Shown one piece after another: positions 1 to 6,215 of a stretch of DNA of 64,000 bases. Both the position numbers and the translations under genes were made by a program. Below the pieces are notes generated by a model. The model was not told the origin of the DNA. It saw only the letters and a list, made by a program, of their open reading frames with translations, and searched no databases. The stretch comes from Phycisphaerae bacterium. GTDB lineage: Bacteria > Planctomycetota > Phycisphaerae > UBA1845 > UTPLA1. Positions within the stretch are counted from its first letter, which is position 1; each line of letters begins with the position of its first letter. Location of the stretch: contig JAKLKO010000010.1 of NCBI GenBank assembly GCA_023150615.1, positions 1 through 64,000 on the forward strand, given 5' to 3'.

Positions 1-196
1 AAGATCTGGACGAATCTAAGGGAGGTATATGGAATTATTAAGCCGGGAAGAAAGCCCCGTGCATAGACTCCGTCGATTACCCTTGCGAGCCCAGTATTTC
101 CTGACCCGCTCGTGCGAGAATCCCGTATCGAAAAGCGTCAAAGGCATCGGAGTGCGTGAGTGCATCTGAGCGGTTCGGCCGCGCTACAGCGCCGTA

Positions 197-637
197 TTAA
201 ATCTCTGAAATGTTGTCAATGATGTTTAGCAGGAACTGCACATGAGCACTTCGCGGACCAAAGAAATCATCGACATAGAACACAAAAGTCGAGTCGCCGA
301 CCACCTTTGACGCTCGGAGCTTTTTTGTCGGCGGTTTGGTAAACTCCACCAGCCAGCCGTTGCGTTCCTCGACGAAGCCGCATGGCGATGGGGGCGGTTG
401 CCTAACATCGCTAATCACAATCAGTCTCAGTTGATACCTTTTCGTCATGAAGCTCAGCGAGTATTGGCGCTCATCATCGAGCCGTTTCCAGCAGCTCCCC
501 CTCTCGACGAAATCGTTCATGTCAAACGGCAGGGACCTCACCTCGACGCGAGCATGCTCCTCGTCCAGTTTTTGGTAACCGAGCCTTTCGAGCCCAGAAT
601 CTTTTGAGCCACCGAATAGCCATTCCCAGAATGACAT
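197..637 (-). CDS. Hypothetical protein, 146 aa, in toxin-immunity island
   Basis: I do not recognise a family. The product is a 146-residue soluble protein with no signal peptide or membrane segment. It opens MSFWEWLFGG and has a basic, Pro-rich middle (around residues 80-105) and a hydrophobic end. The ATG has a ribosome site (AGGAG) about seven bases upstream, which supports the start. It is the last minus-strand gene of the Rhs-tip array. Small unrelated genes at that position are often extra immunity genes or cargo carried along with toxin tips, so an immunity role is possible but is only inferred from context. Its composition is visibly less GC-rich than the core genes further right, in keeping with acquired DNA. 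Confidence 0.55.
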   Translation of the reverse strand: MSFWEWLFGGSKDSGLERLGYQKLDEEHARVEVRSLPFDMNDFVERGSCWKRLDDERQYSLSFMTKRYQLRLIVISDVRQPPPSPCGFVEERNGWLVEFTKPPTKKLRASKVVGDSTFVFYVDDFFGPRSAHVQFLLNIIDNISEI

Positions 638-736
638 CTGCTGTCTCCTGCTGCCGGGAAGCCGAGGGTAGCGGGGAACAACGTGGGGCTGTCATGTGCG
701 ACTGGCCAGACGAAGCACCCCGGCGTTCGCGCCAGC

Positions 737-1015
737 TTACCGAATGCAAAAATACCAGGCTGCGAAGGCGGCGACTATGGCCGTGATTATCAGGGAAAGT
801 ACCTGCGCCGCTCGATCTTCCTGATTCGCGGAGAAGAAACTCTGCATTCCCCTGGTCGAAAGACGGTCTGCAAGCACTATAGTCACTATGGCAAAGAGTA
901 GAATCTGCGGACGCGCAAGGTCGAGTCGCAATAAGAGCAGACTGCCTCCGCCGACGACGAGGAGTATCGCGGCTCGCGTCGCCCATATCGAACGGTTTCG
1001 AGTCATAGGCACCAT
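737..1015 (-). CDS. Small membrane protein, 92 aa, unknown function
   Basis: The predicted product has 92 residues. Two hydrophobic segments can be seen: about residues 11-28 (AAILLVVGGGSLLLL) and a C-terminal one (about residues 70-90, LSLIITAIVAAFAAWYF), joined by a short polar stretch. This suggests a two- or three-pass inner-membrane protein. The ATG at 1015 was chosen because a purine-rich GGTGGGGA lies about ten bases upstream and because the longer reading has a non-natural Pro/Arg-rich start. An in-frame ATG three codons later is an alternative. It lies between the 146-aa unknown gene and the Rhs array on the same strand. Membrane proteins of this size can be immunity factors against membrane-acting toxins, but nothing in the sequence proves it. 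Confidence 0.5.
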   Translation of the reverse strand: MVPMTRNRSIWATRAAILLVVGGGSLLLLRLDLARPQILLFAIVTIVLADRLSTRGMQSFFSANQEDRAAQVLSLIITAIVAAFAAWYFCIR

Positions 1016-1126
1016 GGCGCATTGTCCCCACCCAATTCCCGGTGTCAAGGGTCGCGCCGAGCGGGGCATCGCCTGTCACGCTCCTTGCCGTTGAAATCCA
1101 AGGAGAATCCCCCGGCTCGGAGCCTT

Positions 1127-1181
1127 GCCGGCAGATGGGTGTCCCGGCGCGCCGGGATGGCCAGGCGCCTCGCCTGCCGGC
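1127..1181. repeat. Nested palindromic (REP-like) element
   Basis: Three inverted repeats are nested or adjacent within 55 bases. The outer arms are GCCGGCAG (1127-1134) and CTGCCGGC (1174-1181). Between them is a perfect 14-base palindrome, CCCGGCGCGCCGGG (1143-1156), and then AGGCG-CCT-CGCCT (1163-1175), which overlaps the right outer arm by two bases. This could fold as a branched hairpin and resembles repetitive extragenic palindromes or a small non-autonomous element. I cannot tell from one window whether it is dispersed in the genome. Confidence 0.45.
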
Positions 1182-1437
1182 CGGTCGCGTCGGGTTCCAT
1201 CTTTCGGTTGAGAACCCGACGGCGACGGCCTTATACGGCAGACCAAACCACGTACCGGACTGTTCCAGACCGGAACGAAAGACCTTGAAATCCCCCTGCA
1301 AATACCCCATACCAGAGACCGGAAACCACCAGACACAGAAAGCACGTACACAATTACCAGCAACGCAAATTTGCTGTCAGACATCTCCTCTAAGCAGTGC
1401 TTAGACCAACTTTCACCGTGAAATCGCCTTTACGGCG

Positions 1438-1615
1438 CGTCGTAAAGACGCTCTTGCGGAAAGCCGTATCGTCGTAAACACGATTACACGATTCTGCGCC
1501 TAAACGACCGTCCCTTGACGACGGACTCGGCCTGCGATGCGACGTACGATTCCGATTGACTTGGCCGTCGAATCGTCGTATCGACGAATGGCAGTCGTAA
1601 AATCGTATTCACGAC
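1438..1615. promoter_or_regulatory. Cluster of short inverted and direct repeats, possible ParA operator or iterons
   Basis: Visible elements are CGTC-GTAAA-GACG (1438-1450), ATCGT-CGTAAAC-ACGAT (1468-1484), a perfect tandem ACACGATT ACACGATT (1478-1493), CGTCGA-9-TCGACG (1566-1586) and GTCGT-12-ACGAC (1594-1615). The recurring core is GTCGTAAA. The last repeat ends nine bases before the GTG of the parA fragment. Repeats of this kind upstream of parA commonly serve as partition operators or plasmid iterons; that role here is inference. Confidence 0.4.
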
Positions 1616-1623
1616 GGGGGAGC

Positions 1624-2010
1624 GTGCCGAAGGTCATCGCAATACTCAATCAGAAAGGCGGCGTCGGCAAGACGACGCTGGCCGTACACCTGGCCGCGTG
1701 GCTCCACGAGCAGGGCCACAAGGTGACGCTGGCCGACTGCGACACTCAGCAATCGTCTTCCGAATGGATACGAGAGGCGATACCCGATATCAAAGCGGTC
1801 CGCCTCGACAACCCGGACATCATATTGAATGAACTGCCGATTCTGGCCCAGGACGCCGACTACGTCGTAGCCGACGGGCCGGGCAGCCAGACCGAAACAA
1901 GCCGCGCGTTGTTACTGCGCGGCGATCTTGCCATTGTTCCCTGCAAAGCCAGCATGTTAGAGGTTCGCGCGCTGGCAGCATTGGGTCAGTCTCCTTTCAG
2001 TGGCACGTGA
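1624..2010 (+). pseudogene. ParA-family ATPase, C-terminally truncated
   Basis: The product is a deviant-Walker ATPase of the ParA/MinD group. The signature KGGVGKTT lies near residue 11, the second signature DCDTQQSSSEW near residue 38, and a Walker B-like stretch follows at YVVADGPGSQTE. The GTG at 1624 was chosen because GACGGGGG precedes it and because family members begin right at this strand (VIAILNQKGG). The reading frame ends after about 128 residues, immediately after a conserved segment (ALLLRGDLAIVPCKAS). Relatives are roughly 200-210 residues long, so the last third, including the C-terminal helices, is missing. I therefore call it a remnant. It is isolated, with no ParB, on the strand opposite the toxin array, and is preceded by a repeat cluster. 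This suggests a scar of a plasmid or integrative element. Confidence 0.75.
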
Positions 2011-2056
2011 GGGCCCCAGGCACCTCCATTCGGCCGGCTCACGCGCCGCACAGGGG

Positions 2057-2692
2057 CTATTGACGCCACCCGTGAGGCGCGTACGACACCGGGCAGCCGA
2101 TAGTCCGTGACAGGTTTTCCGCGAGTACGCGGCCGGTCTCGTTGAGCTTACTGCCTGAGTTCCGCAATTCGCGTTCAGCCCAAGTCTCATACGAACCACC
2201 CACCAACCAGCACTGGTACACACTGTCGTACTCGACGTCCCAGGTCCACAGTGCAACGCTCATGTCAACATCGAGTGATGGTCTGAACCGCGCGACGAAA
2301 CGGCCGTCTGCCGTTCGCAGCGGCGAGATGCCGAGGATGCAATCACAAACGAGCTGCAGTTCCGCCCAAGGCGGGTCGGGTGCGTAGTACACTTCCCCGG
2401 TGCCCGGGGCGTGGTCGTAACGAACGCAGTCCACAGCCCCAAAGCCGTTTCGCAGCTGAAGGACGTAGTCCGCGGCGTGCGGACTTGATGCCGCGGCGGA
2501 CAGGCAATCGCGCGCTGCTCCGACGCCTGTTACAGCGAGGATCGTGCCGCGCTCACTTTCCCGCACGTTCCACGCCTTGCGCGCGACGTATCCTCCAGCG
2601 ACCAGTACCCCCGCATAGGACAGAACCAGTTGTCGGGCTGAATCGGTAACTGGGCCTGGAAATCGAAACTCGTGTTCGATGTGCTGGAGCAT
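2057..2692 (-). CDS. Putative immunity protein paired with the Rhs tip, 211 aa
   Basis: I do not recognise a family. The 211-residue product has no signal peptide and no clear membrane segment. It is moderately acidic with several Trp and Cys residues, compatible with a cytoplasmic binding protein. Its ATG overlaps the stop of the upstream Rhs fragment by one base (TAATG), giving tight translational coupling. In Rhs and other polymorphic toxin loci, the gene directly after the toxin tip normally encodes the cognate immunity protein, so that is the most likely role. This is assigned by position only. The gene looks intact, which is expected if resident immunity is kept after the toxin's delivery part has been lost. 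Confidence 0.6.
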   Translation of the reverse strand: MLQHIEHEFRFPGPVTDSARQLVLSYAGVLVAGGYVARKAWNVRESERGTILAVTGVGAARDCLSAAASSPHAADYVLQLRNGFGAVDCVRYDHAPGTGEVYYAPDPPWAELQLVCDCILGISPLRTADGRFVARFRPSLDVDMSVALWTWDVEYDSVYQCWLVGGSYETWAERELRNSGSKLNETGRVLAENLSRTIGCPVSYAPHGWRQ

Positions 2693-3420
2693 TATTTGTC
2701 AAACCTACTGTCGGTTAGGAGTTTCTTCACCGTCTTTGCCCACCGCTTCCCCCGCTTGGCCGCCTCGACGATTTCGTCCCACGTCTTCTGCAGAATCTCC
2801 TTCCAACCCGGGCCGTCTGGCGGCAGCGGAGCACGAAGAATACTCCCCTTCTTGCATGTGGCGATAATTGCCCCGACGGTCTTGCCAGCGAAGTCCCTTT
2901 CGGACGCGAAAATCGCCGCCGCCGTGGCCTCACCCGCGGCCATCAGGACCTCGCCGAGGGCGTGCGACCCAGAGATCATCGCCTCAATGCCATCCAGGAA
3001 CAAATCGAACCCGGCCCCCGTCAGGCCCCCGCCAACCCCCCACTGGCCCGACACGATGACCGATCCGAGCACACCAGCGACCAGCGCGGTCCCGAGGCGG
3101 ATGCGAACCGCGTCCAGTTCGCGAAGCTCGCCTTGAATGGCTGCCACCCCGAGCGAATCGAGGTAACTGAACAGCCCCAGCGGGTCGTTGTTCCCGATCG
3201 GGTTCGAGCCGAAGGCGGCGTAGAGGTTCACGCCATCGCCGTAGAGCGATTGAACGTCGAAGCCCCCCACCAGGATCGACAGCGTCTGGCCGTTGAACGC
3301 CAGCGCCGTCAGCAGCGGCTGGCCCGTCTCGTTCGGATCACGCTGGATGAACCGACCCAGCCGCGGGTGGTAGTGACGGTTGCGGGCGTGGAACAGGCCC
3401 TCCGATGCCGGCGTCAGCAC
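2692..3420 (-). pseudogene. Rhs repeat-associated core end with toxin tip, N-terminally truncated
   Basis: The first 83 residues are the hallmark end of an Rhs protein: RNRHYHPRLGRFIQRDP at about residues 13-29, then YGDGVNLYAAFGSNP and NDPLGL at about 78-83. In full Rhs proteins this core closes the YD-repeat shell and releases the variable tip. Residues 84-242 are that tip. It has a Gly/Ala-rich hydrophobic part (about 107-175) and then a Lys/Arg-rich end (KEILQKTWDEIVEAAKRGK), with no nuclease motif I can name. Nothing of the thousand-plus residues of YD repeats precedes it. Reading upstream in frame gives unrelated Pro/Ala/Arg-rich sequence up to the stop of the preceding immunity gene. 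The start shown is a GTG of convenience. It is best read as a displaced, orphan tip. Confidence 0.75.
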
Positions 3421-3492
3421 CCGGCCATCGGACCCGGCCGAAGGTTGCGCGGCGGACGTGCTGCAACGGGGGGCGGCGCCTTGGGGGGATGC

Positions 3493-3567
3493 GAGGCGAA
3501 CGCGGGCTGGCGCCGGAAGGCCCGGAACGCGTCTGCGAGACCCGCCGAGCGGACGCCGGCGTCAGAC
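3493..3567. repeat. Junction repeat, copy 1
   Basis: This ~75-base block surrounds and follows the stop codon of the immunity gene at 3562-4449. It is closely similar to 4699-4772, which lies at the same position after the paralogous immunity gene. Shared strings include GGCGAACG, GGGCTGGCGCCG, CGCCGAGCGGA and GCCGGCGTCAGACGAAGCG. After this block the two loci diverge completely: here into Rhs core sequence, there into a nuclease tip. That makes it a candidate recombination boundary for cassette exchange. Confidence 0.55.
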
Positions 3568-4449
3568 GAAGCGCACGGGCGTGAATCGCGCGTGCTTGAC
3601 GCGCATCGCACGGAAGATCTCAAAGACCTTCCGGTTCACGAGGATCAGCGGGGGCGCGAACCGGCTGTACCGGAAGTTCTCGGCGTGGATCCCGGACCTG
3701 CCGAAACACTCCCACGTGTGCACCACGTCGGGCAACTCGCCGACCGTCAGCGACGCCGAATCGTAGACGATCTGGAGACGTTCTTCGGGCGTGTGATAAT
3801 GGCCGTCCCGCTGGCAGCGCGGGCACGGCGGAAGGGTCGAACTCCTGATGATCCCCTTCGTCGATGGGGCCATCTTCGGCATCTCGAACGAGCTGACGAT
3901 CTGGAACCACGGCAGGGGCGTGCGATCGGTGCTCGAAAGCACCTGTCGAAGCTCGATGCCGCTCACGTCCTCCGCCCGCAACGCGTCGGCCAGCGGCGTC
4001 GCGACGAACGTCTCCGAGCTCGAGGCGCACAGCAGGCCGGTCTTCGGAAGCGACCGGGGCGGCGCCAGGAACGGCGAGGTCTGCGTCGCACCCGTCCCGC
4101 ACTGCGGGCAGCCGGTCGACAGGTCGTAGGTCGTTCCGCGGGTCGGCCCGTACGGATCGATCTCCTTGCGGTCGACGCTCAGGTCCAGCAGCGGAAACGA
4201 GCGGAGTTCGGAATCCGTGAACCGCTGCTCAACTCGCGTCACGAAAATCAGGCCCTCTGCATGGGCCAGCTTGAGCACGGCATCGACACGCGGATCGGGC
4301 AACTCGAAGCAGAACTCAAAGCGCTCCAACCCCATTGGGAGCAGCCGCGGGCGCCAGCCTTCCTCGCAACCAATCTCCGCGAGGGCAGAGCGAATGCGCC
4401 GCTCCCGGCCACGCGGAATATTAAAGCTAATGTAGTGCAGGCGCTTCAA
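3562..4449 (-). CDS. Putative immunity protein with two CxxC zinc ribbons (paralogue B), 295 aa
   Basis: The product is a soluble 295-residue protein with two CxxC pairs, CPQC at 114-117 (in YDLSTGCPQCGTG) and CPRC at 209-212, probably forming one or two zinc ribbons. It ends KHARFTPVRFV. It aligns over its whole length with the gene at 4766-5674. No ATG fits; I chose a TTG at 4449. It overlaps the stop of the preceding toxin fragment as TTGA, exactly where the paralogue has ATGA, and it gives the same N-terminus (ISFNIPRG against ISFSIPKG). Double-CxxC proteins are known as immunity partners in other polymorphic toxin systems, such as the SitI6 family of Myxococcus. Assignment as immunity rests on that analogy and on the coupling to a toxin remnant. 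Confidence 0.65.
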   Translation of the reverse strand: MKRLHYISFNIPRGRERRIRSALAEIGCEEGWRPRLLPMGLERFEFCFELPDPRVDAVLKLAHAEGLIFVTRVEQRFTDSELRSFPLLDLSVDRKEIDPYGPTRGTTYDLSTGCPQCGTGATQTSPFLAPPRSLPKTGLLCASSSETFVATPLADALRAEDVSGIELRQVLSSTDRTPLPWFQIVSSFEMPKMAPSTKGIIRSSTLPPCPRCQRDGHYHTPEERLQIVYDSASLTVGELPDVVHTWECFGRSGIHAENFRYSRFAPPLILVNRKVFEIFRAMRVKHARFTPVRFV

Positions 4450-4715
4450 TTGAAATAGTGCTCGATATGGGGCAACCAATCTGCGAAGCCTAGCTCTGTG
4501 TAGACCTCTTGATACACGGCCCAGACCTTGGCACGCCCATGCCTCGTTCCGTACGGCTACTTGGCTTGTAACGCCTGCGTAATGGTGTTGTGAAGCTCGC
4601 GCGGCAGTATGACGGCAGGCACTGTCCCGATCAAGTGCTCCTGTCCCCATTTCTTCAGGTGGCGCGATTCCAATATGTGATGCGCCTCGATGCGGTACCA
4701 GGCGAACGGAGGGCT
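4446..4715 (-). pseudogene. Nuclease-type Rhs toxin tip, truncated and with an in-frame amber stop
   Basis: This reading frame differs from the longer open one over the same bases. From 4700 it reads WYRIEAHHILESRHLKKWG, then VPAVILPRELHNTITQAL, then a TAG at 4557-4559. It continues in frame with PYGTRHGRAKVWAVYQEVY and ends DWLPHIEHYFN at 4446. The EAHHILE motif with a later LPRELHN resembles the HNH/endonuclease-VII superfamily tips with conserved His-His seen in Rhs toxins. The end after the stop matches the tail of the fragment at 5671-5769 (REQVRAAYERVYGKLGF, IRHYFP), so the TAG interrupts one domain. There is no start codon and no Rhs core upstream; the fragment begins right after the junction repeat. 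It is almost certainly inactive. Its stop overlaps the TTG of the double-CxxC gene. Confidence 0.6.
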
Positions 4716-4772
4716 GGCGCCGCGGGGCCCGCAACGCGACTGCGAGCGCCGAGCGGATGCCGGCGTCAGACG
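4699..4772. repeat. Junction repeat, copy 2
   Basis: This is the second copy of the ~75-base block described at 3493-3567. It spans the stop codon of the immunity paralogue (4766) and the 60 bases after it. On the toxin side it ends where the nuclease tip begins (about 4700). The similarity covers both the last codons of the immunity gene and the non-coding flank. Confidence 0.55.
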
Positions 4773-5674
4773 AAGCGGACGGGGCGGAAGTCCGCCTCCT
4801 TCACGTTCAACTCGCGAAAGAGTTCGAAAACACGGGGTTTGACGAGTATCTTCGGCTGGGCGAAACCGCGGATCAGCCCGCGCTTCGGATCATCGTGCAG
4901 CAACGAACGCCCGAAGCACTCCCACGTCTGCACGATGTCCGGCAGCGTCTCCGGGGCCACCGCGCTGCGGTCGTACGCGATGTCCAGCGGCCGGCGGTGC
5001 AGCGCTACGTGCATGTCCCGCTCGCAGACCGGGCACCCCCAGCCGGGGGCGGTGTCGCGTCCGAGATTCGTCGAGTGACGGCTCATCCGAGGCATGGTGA
5101 ACTCGGGGAGGATCTGTCGCCACGGAAGCAGAGCCTTCCGGCCGACCGAGCGGACCTGTCGCAACTCGGCGCCGCCGATTCCCGCAGCGATTATGGCCTC
5201 GGCCAGATCGTCGCGGATCAGGCGGTGCCCGCGATGGGTACTACACAACCGACGATGCTTCGGCAGCTTTCCCGCCCACACAAGCAGGGGCGAGGTCTGG
5301 ATCGCGCCCGTTCCGCAGCGCGGGCAACCGGCCGAGAGATCATACTCCACACCGCGTTGCGGCCCGCCCTCGTCGATCGACGCCCGGGCGCAACCGAGGC
5401 CGAGCATTGGATACGTCCGTAGCTCGGCGTCGGTGTATTCCTCATCGAACCGCTCAAACGGGGACAGGCCTTCAGCGTGGGCGAGCTTCAGGACGGCGTG
5501 TACGCGCGGATCAGGCAGTTTGAATCGAAACTGGAACGAGTACAACCCAGACGGGATAAACGGGATCGGAGGCGGATACAGCCCCTGCTCACAACCAATC
5601 AAAGCGAGCGCGGACCCTATTCGCGCTTCCTTTCCTTTCGGAATCGAGAAACTGATAAACTGCCACGTAATCAT
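4766..5674 (-). CDS. Putative immunity protein with two CxxC zinc ribbons (paralogue A), 302 aa
   Basis: The 302-residue cytoplasmic protein is homologous from end to end with paralogue B (3562-4449). CxxC pairs lie at 117-120 (CPRC in AGCPRCGTGAIQTSP) and 214-217 (CPVC). Conserved landmarks are FKLPDPRVHAVLKLAHAEG, LLPW, TWECFGRS and the C-terminal FRPVRFV. The ATG at 5674 overlaps the stop of the preceding toxin tail (ATGA). A longer start at 5704 would run through that tail and was rejected. Because both paralogues sit directly behind tips sharing the same C-terminal helix pattern, each probably neutralises a variant of the same nuclease. That specificity is inference. The gene has no visible lesion. 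Confidence 0.65.
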   Translation of the reverse strand: MITWQFISFSIPKGKEARIGSALALIGCEQGLYPPPIPFIPSGLYSFQFRFKLPDPRVHAVLKLAHAEGLSPFERFDEEYTDAELRTYPMLGLGCARASIDEGGPQRGVEYDLSAGCPRCGTGAIQTSPLLVWAGKLPKHRRLCSTHRGHRLIRDDLAEAIIAAGIGGAELRQVRSVGRKALLPWRQILPEFTMPRMSRHSTNLGRDTAPGWGCPVCERDMHVALHRRPLDIAYDRSAVAPETLPDIVQTWECFGRSLLHDDPKRGLIRGFAQPKILVKPRVFELFRELNVKEADFRPVRFV

Positions 5675-5902
5675 GGGAAATAGTGCCTGATCTGCTCCAT
5701 CCAATCCCCGAAGCCCAATTTACCATAAACCCGCTCGTACGCCGCTCGCACTTGTTCACGAGTGTACTTTTTGGCCGGTATCGTCGCAGGCGTTCGGCGG
5801 GCATTCGTCCGCGCGGAGTGCCGTGCCGCAAAGGCCGGCGAAACCGATAGTGACAACCAGCTTGATACAATTCAACTTCGTGCGGGAAATGTGAGCGCGC
5901 AT
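5671..5902 (-). pseudogene. Small exported protein joined to a toxin tail, frameshifted in a run of A
   Basis: From the ATG at 5902 the frame reads MRAHISRTKL, a hydrophobic stretch (LVVTIGFAGLCGTAL) and ADECPPNACDDTG. This is a convincing Sec signal peptide with cleavage near LRA-DE, and GGAGGAAG lies just upstream. The frame stops after 48 codons at 5756. One base over, from the AAAAA run at about 5768-5772, it continues KKYTREQVRAAYERVYGKLGF to IRHYFP and a TGA at 5671 that overlaps the next gene. Adding one A restores a 77-residue protein. The tail matches the end of the nuclease tip at 4446-4559, but the His-His part is absent. It may be a deletion joining a signal peptide to a toxin tail, a slippage mutation, or a sequencing error in the homopolymer. 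Confidence 0.55.
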
Positions 5903-5905
5903 GAT

Positions 5906-5913
5906 CTTCCTCC
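5906..5913 (-). promoter_or_regulatory. Ribosome binding site of the small exported protein
   Basis: On the minus strand, GGAGGAAG ends three bases before the ATG at 5902; the GGAGG core is six bases away. This strong site decides the start of an otherwise easily missed small gene. A weak TTGACG-15-CAGAAT promoter match lies at 5957-5931, with a short spacer. Confidence 0.5.
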
Positions 5914-6215
5914 ACGGTCCAAGCCGTGCAATTCTGCATTGGAGGAACGCGCGTCAACTCCGCGCCCCGCGGATCAGATCCGAGCACGCCCGGCGGACGA
6001 GCGCGCCCGCAATCAGTCCGCAACGATCAACATACTGGAATCTCAATGTGCGCTGCTGATGCGGCCCTCCCTGAACCCCCGGACCGACAATGCGGAAAAT
6101 AGCGATTTCGGAGGTTCGGTTCAATGAAAAAACTGCGACAAAGCCACACTGATTGGAAGTCGCCGGAGATGAGCGCGCAAATCCGAGGCGCGGGCGAACG
6201 AGTACGATCCGCGCC
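5914..6215. other. Intergenic stretch at the edge of the toxin island
   Basis: About 300 bases lie between the small exported gene and the stop of the RmlC-like gene. I see no convincing gene. A 39-codon plus-strand frame at 6124-6243 has GGAGG nine bases upstream but runs into the end of the RmlC-like gene and matches nothing I know. This stretch separates the less GC-biased toxin island from the glycan genes. Confidence 0.4.

Larger units (their letters stand above)
1016..1623. other. Gene-poor stretch with palindromes and repeats upstream of the parA fragment
   Basis: About 600 bases lie between the small membrane protein and the GTG of the ParA fragment. No convincing gene is present. 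A minus-strand reading frame at 1384-1076 begins like a membrane protein but degenerates into a Pro/Gly/Arg-rich tail where it crosses the nested palindrome at 1127-1181. The right half (1438-1615) is packed with repeats built on GTCGTAAA and ACGATT, listed separately. Confidence 0.5.

Noticed and set aside
29-169. Plus-strand frame of 46 codons with GGGAGG upstream at the left edge
   Set aside because: Good ribosome site, but the product (MELLSREESPVHRLRRLPLR...) has no recognisable feature, and no neighbour suggests a role; likely chance.
522-1310. Long minus-strand frame of 262 codons
   Set aside because: It overlaps the better-supported small genes at 197-637 and 737-1015 and is Arg/Ser/Pro-rich.
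1076-1384. Minus-strand frame of 102 codons starting like a membrane protein
   Set aside because: The second half is low-complexity Pro/Gly/Arg sequence crossing the nested palindrome, and the spacing from GAGGAG to the ATG is too short.
2962-4458. Plus-strand open frame of 498 codons opposite the toxin array
   Set aside because: Arg/Glu/Ala-rich antisense shadow of the immunity gene and Rhs tip; no domain and no start signal.
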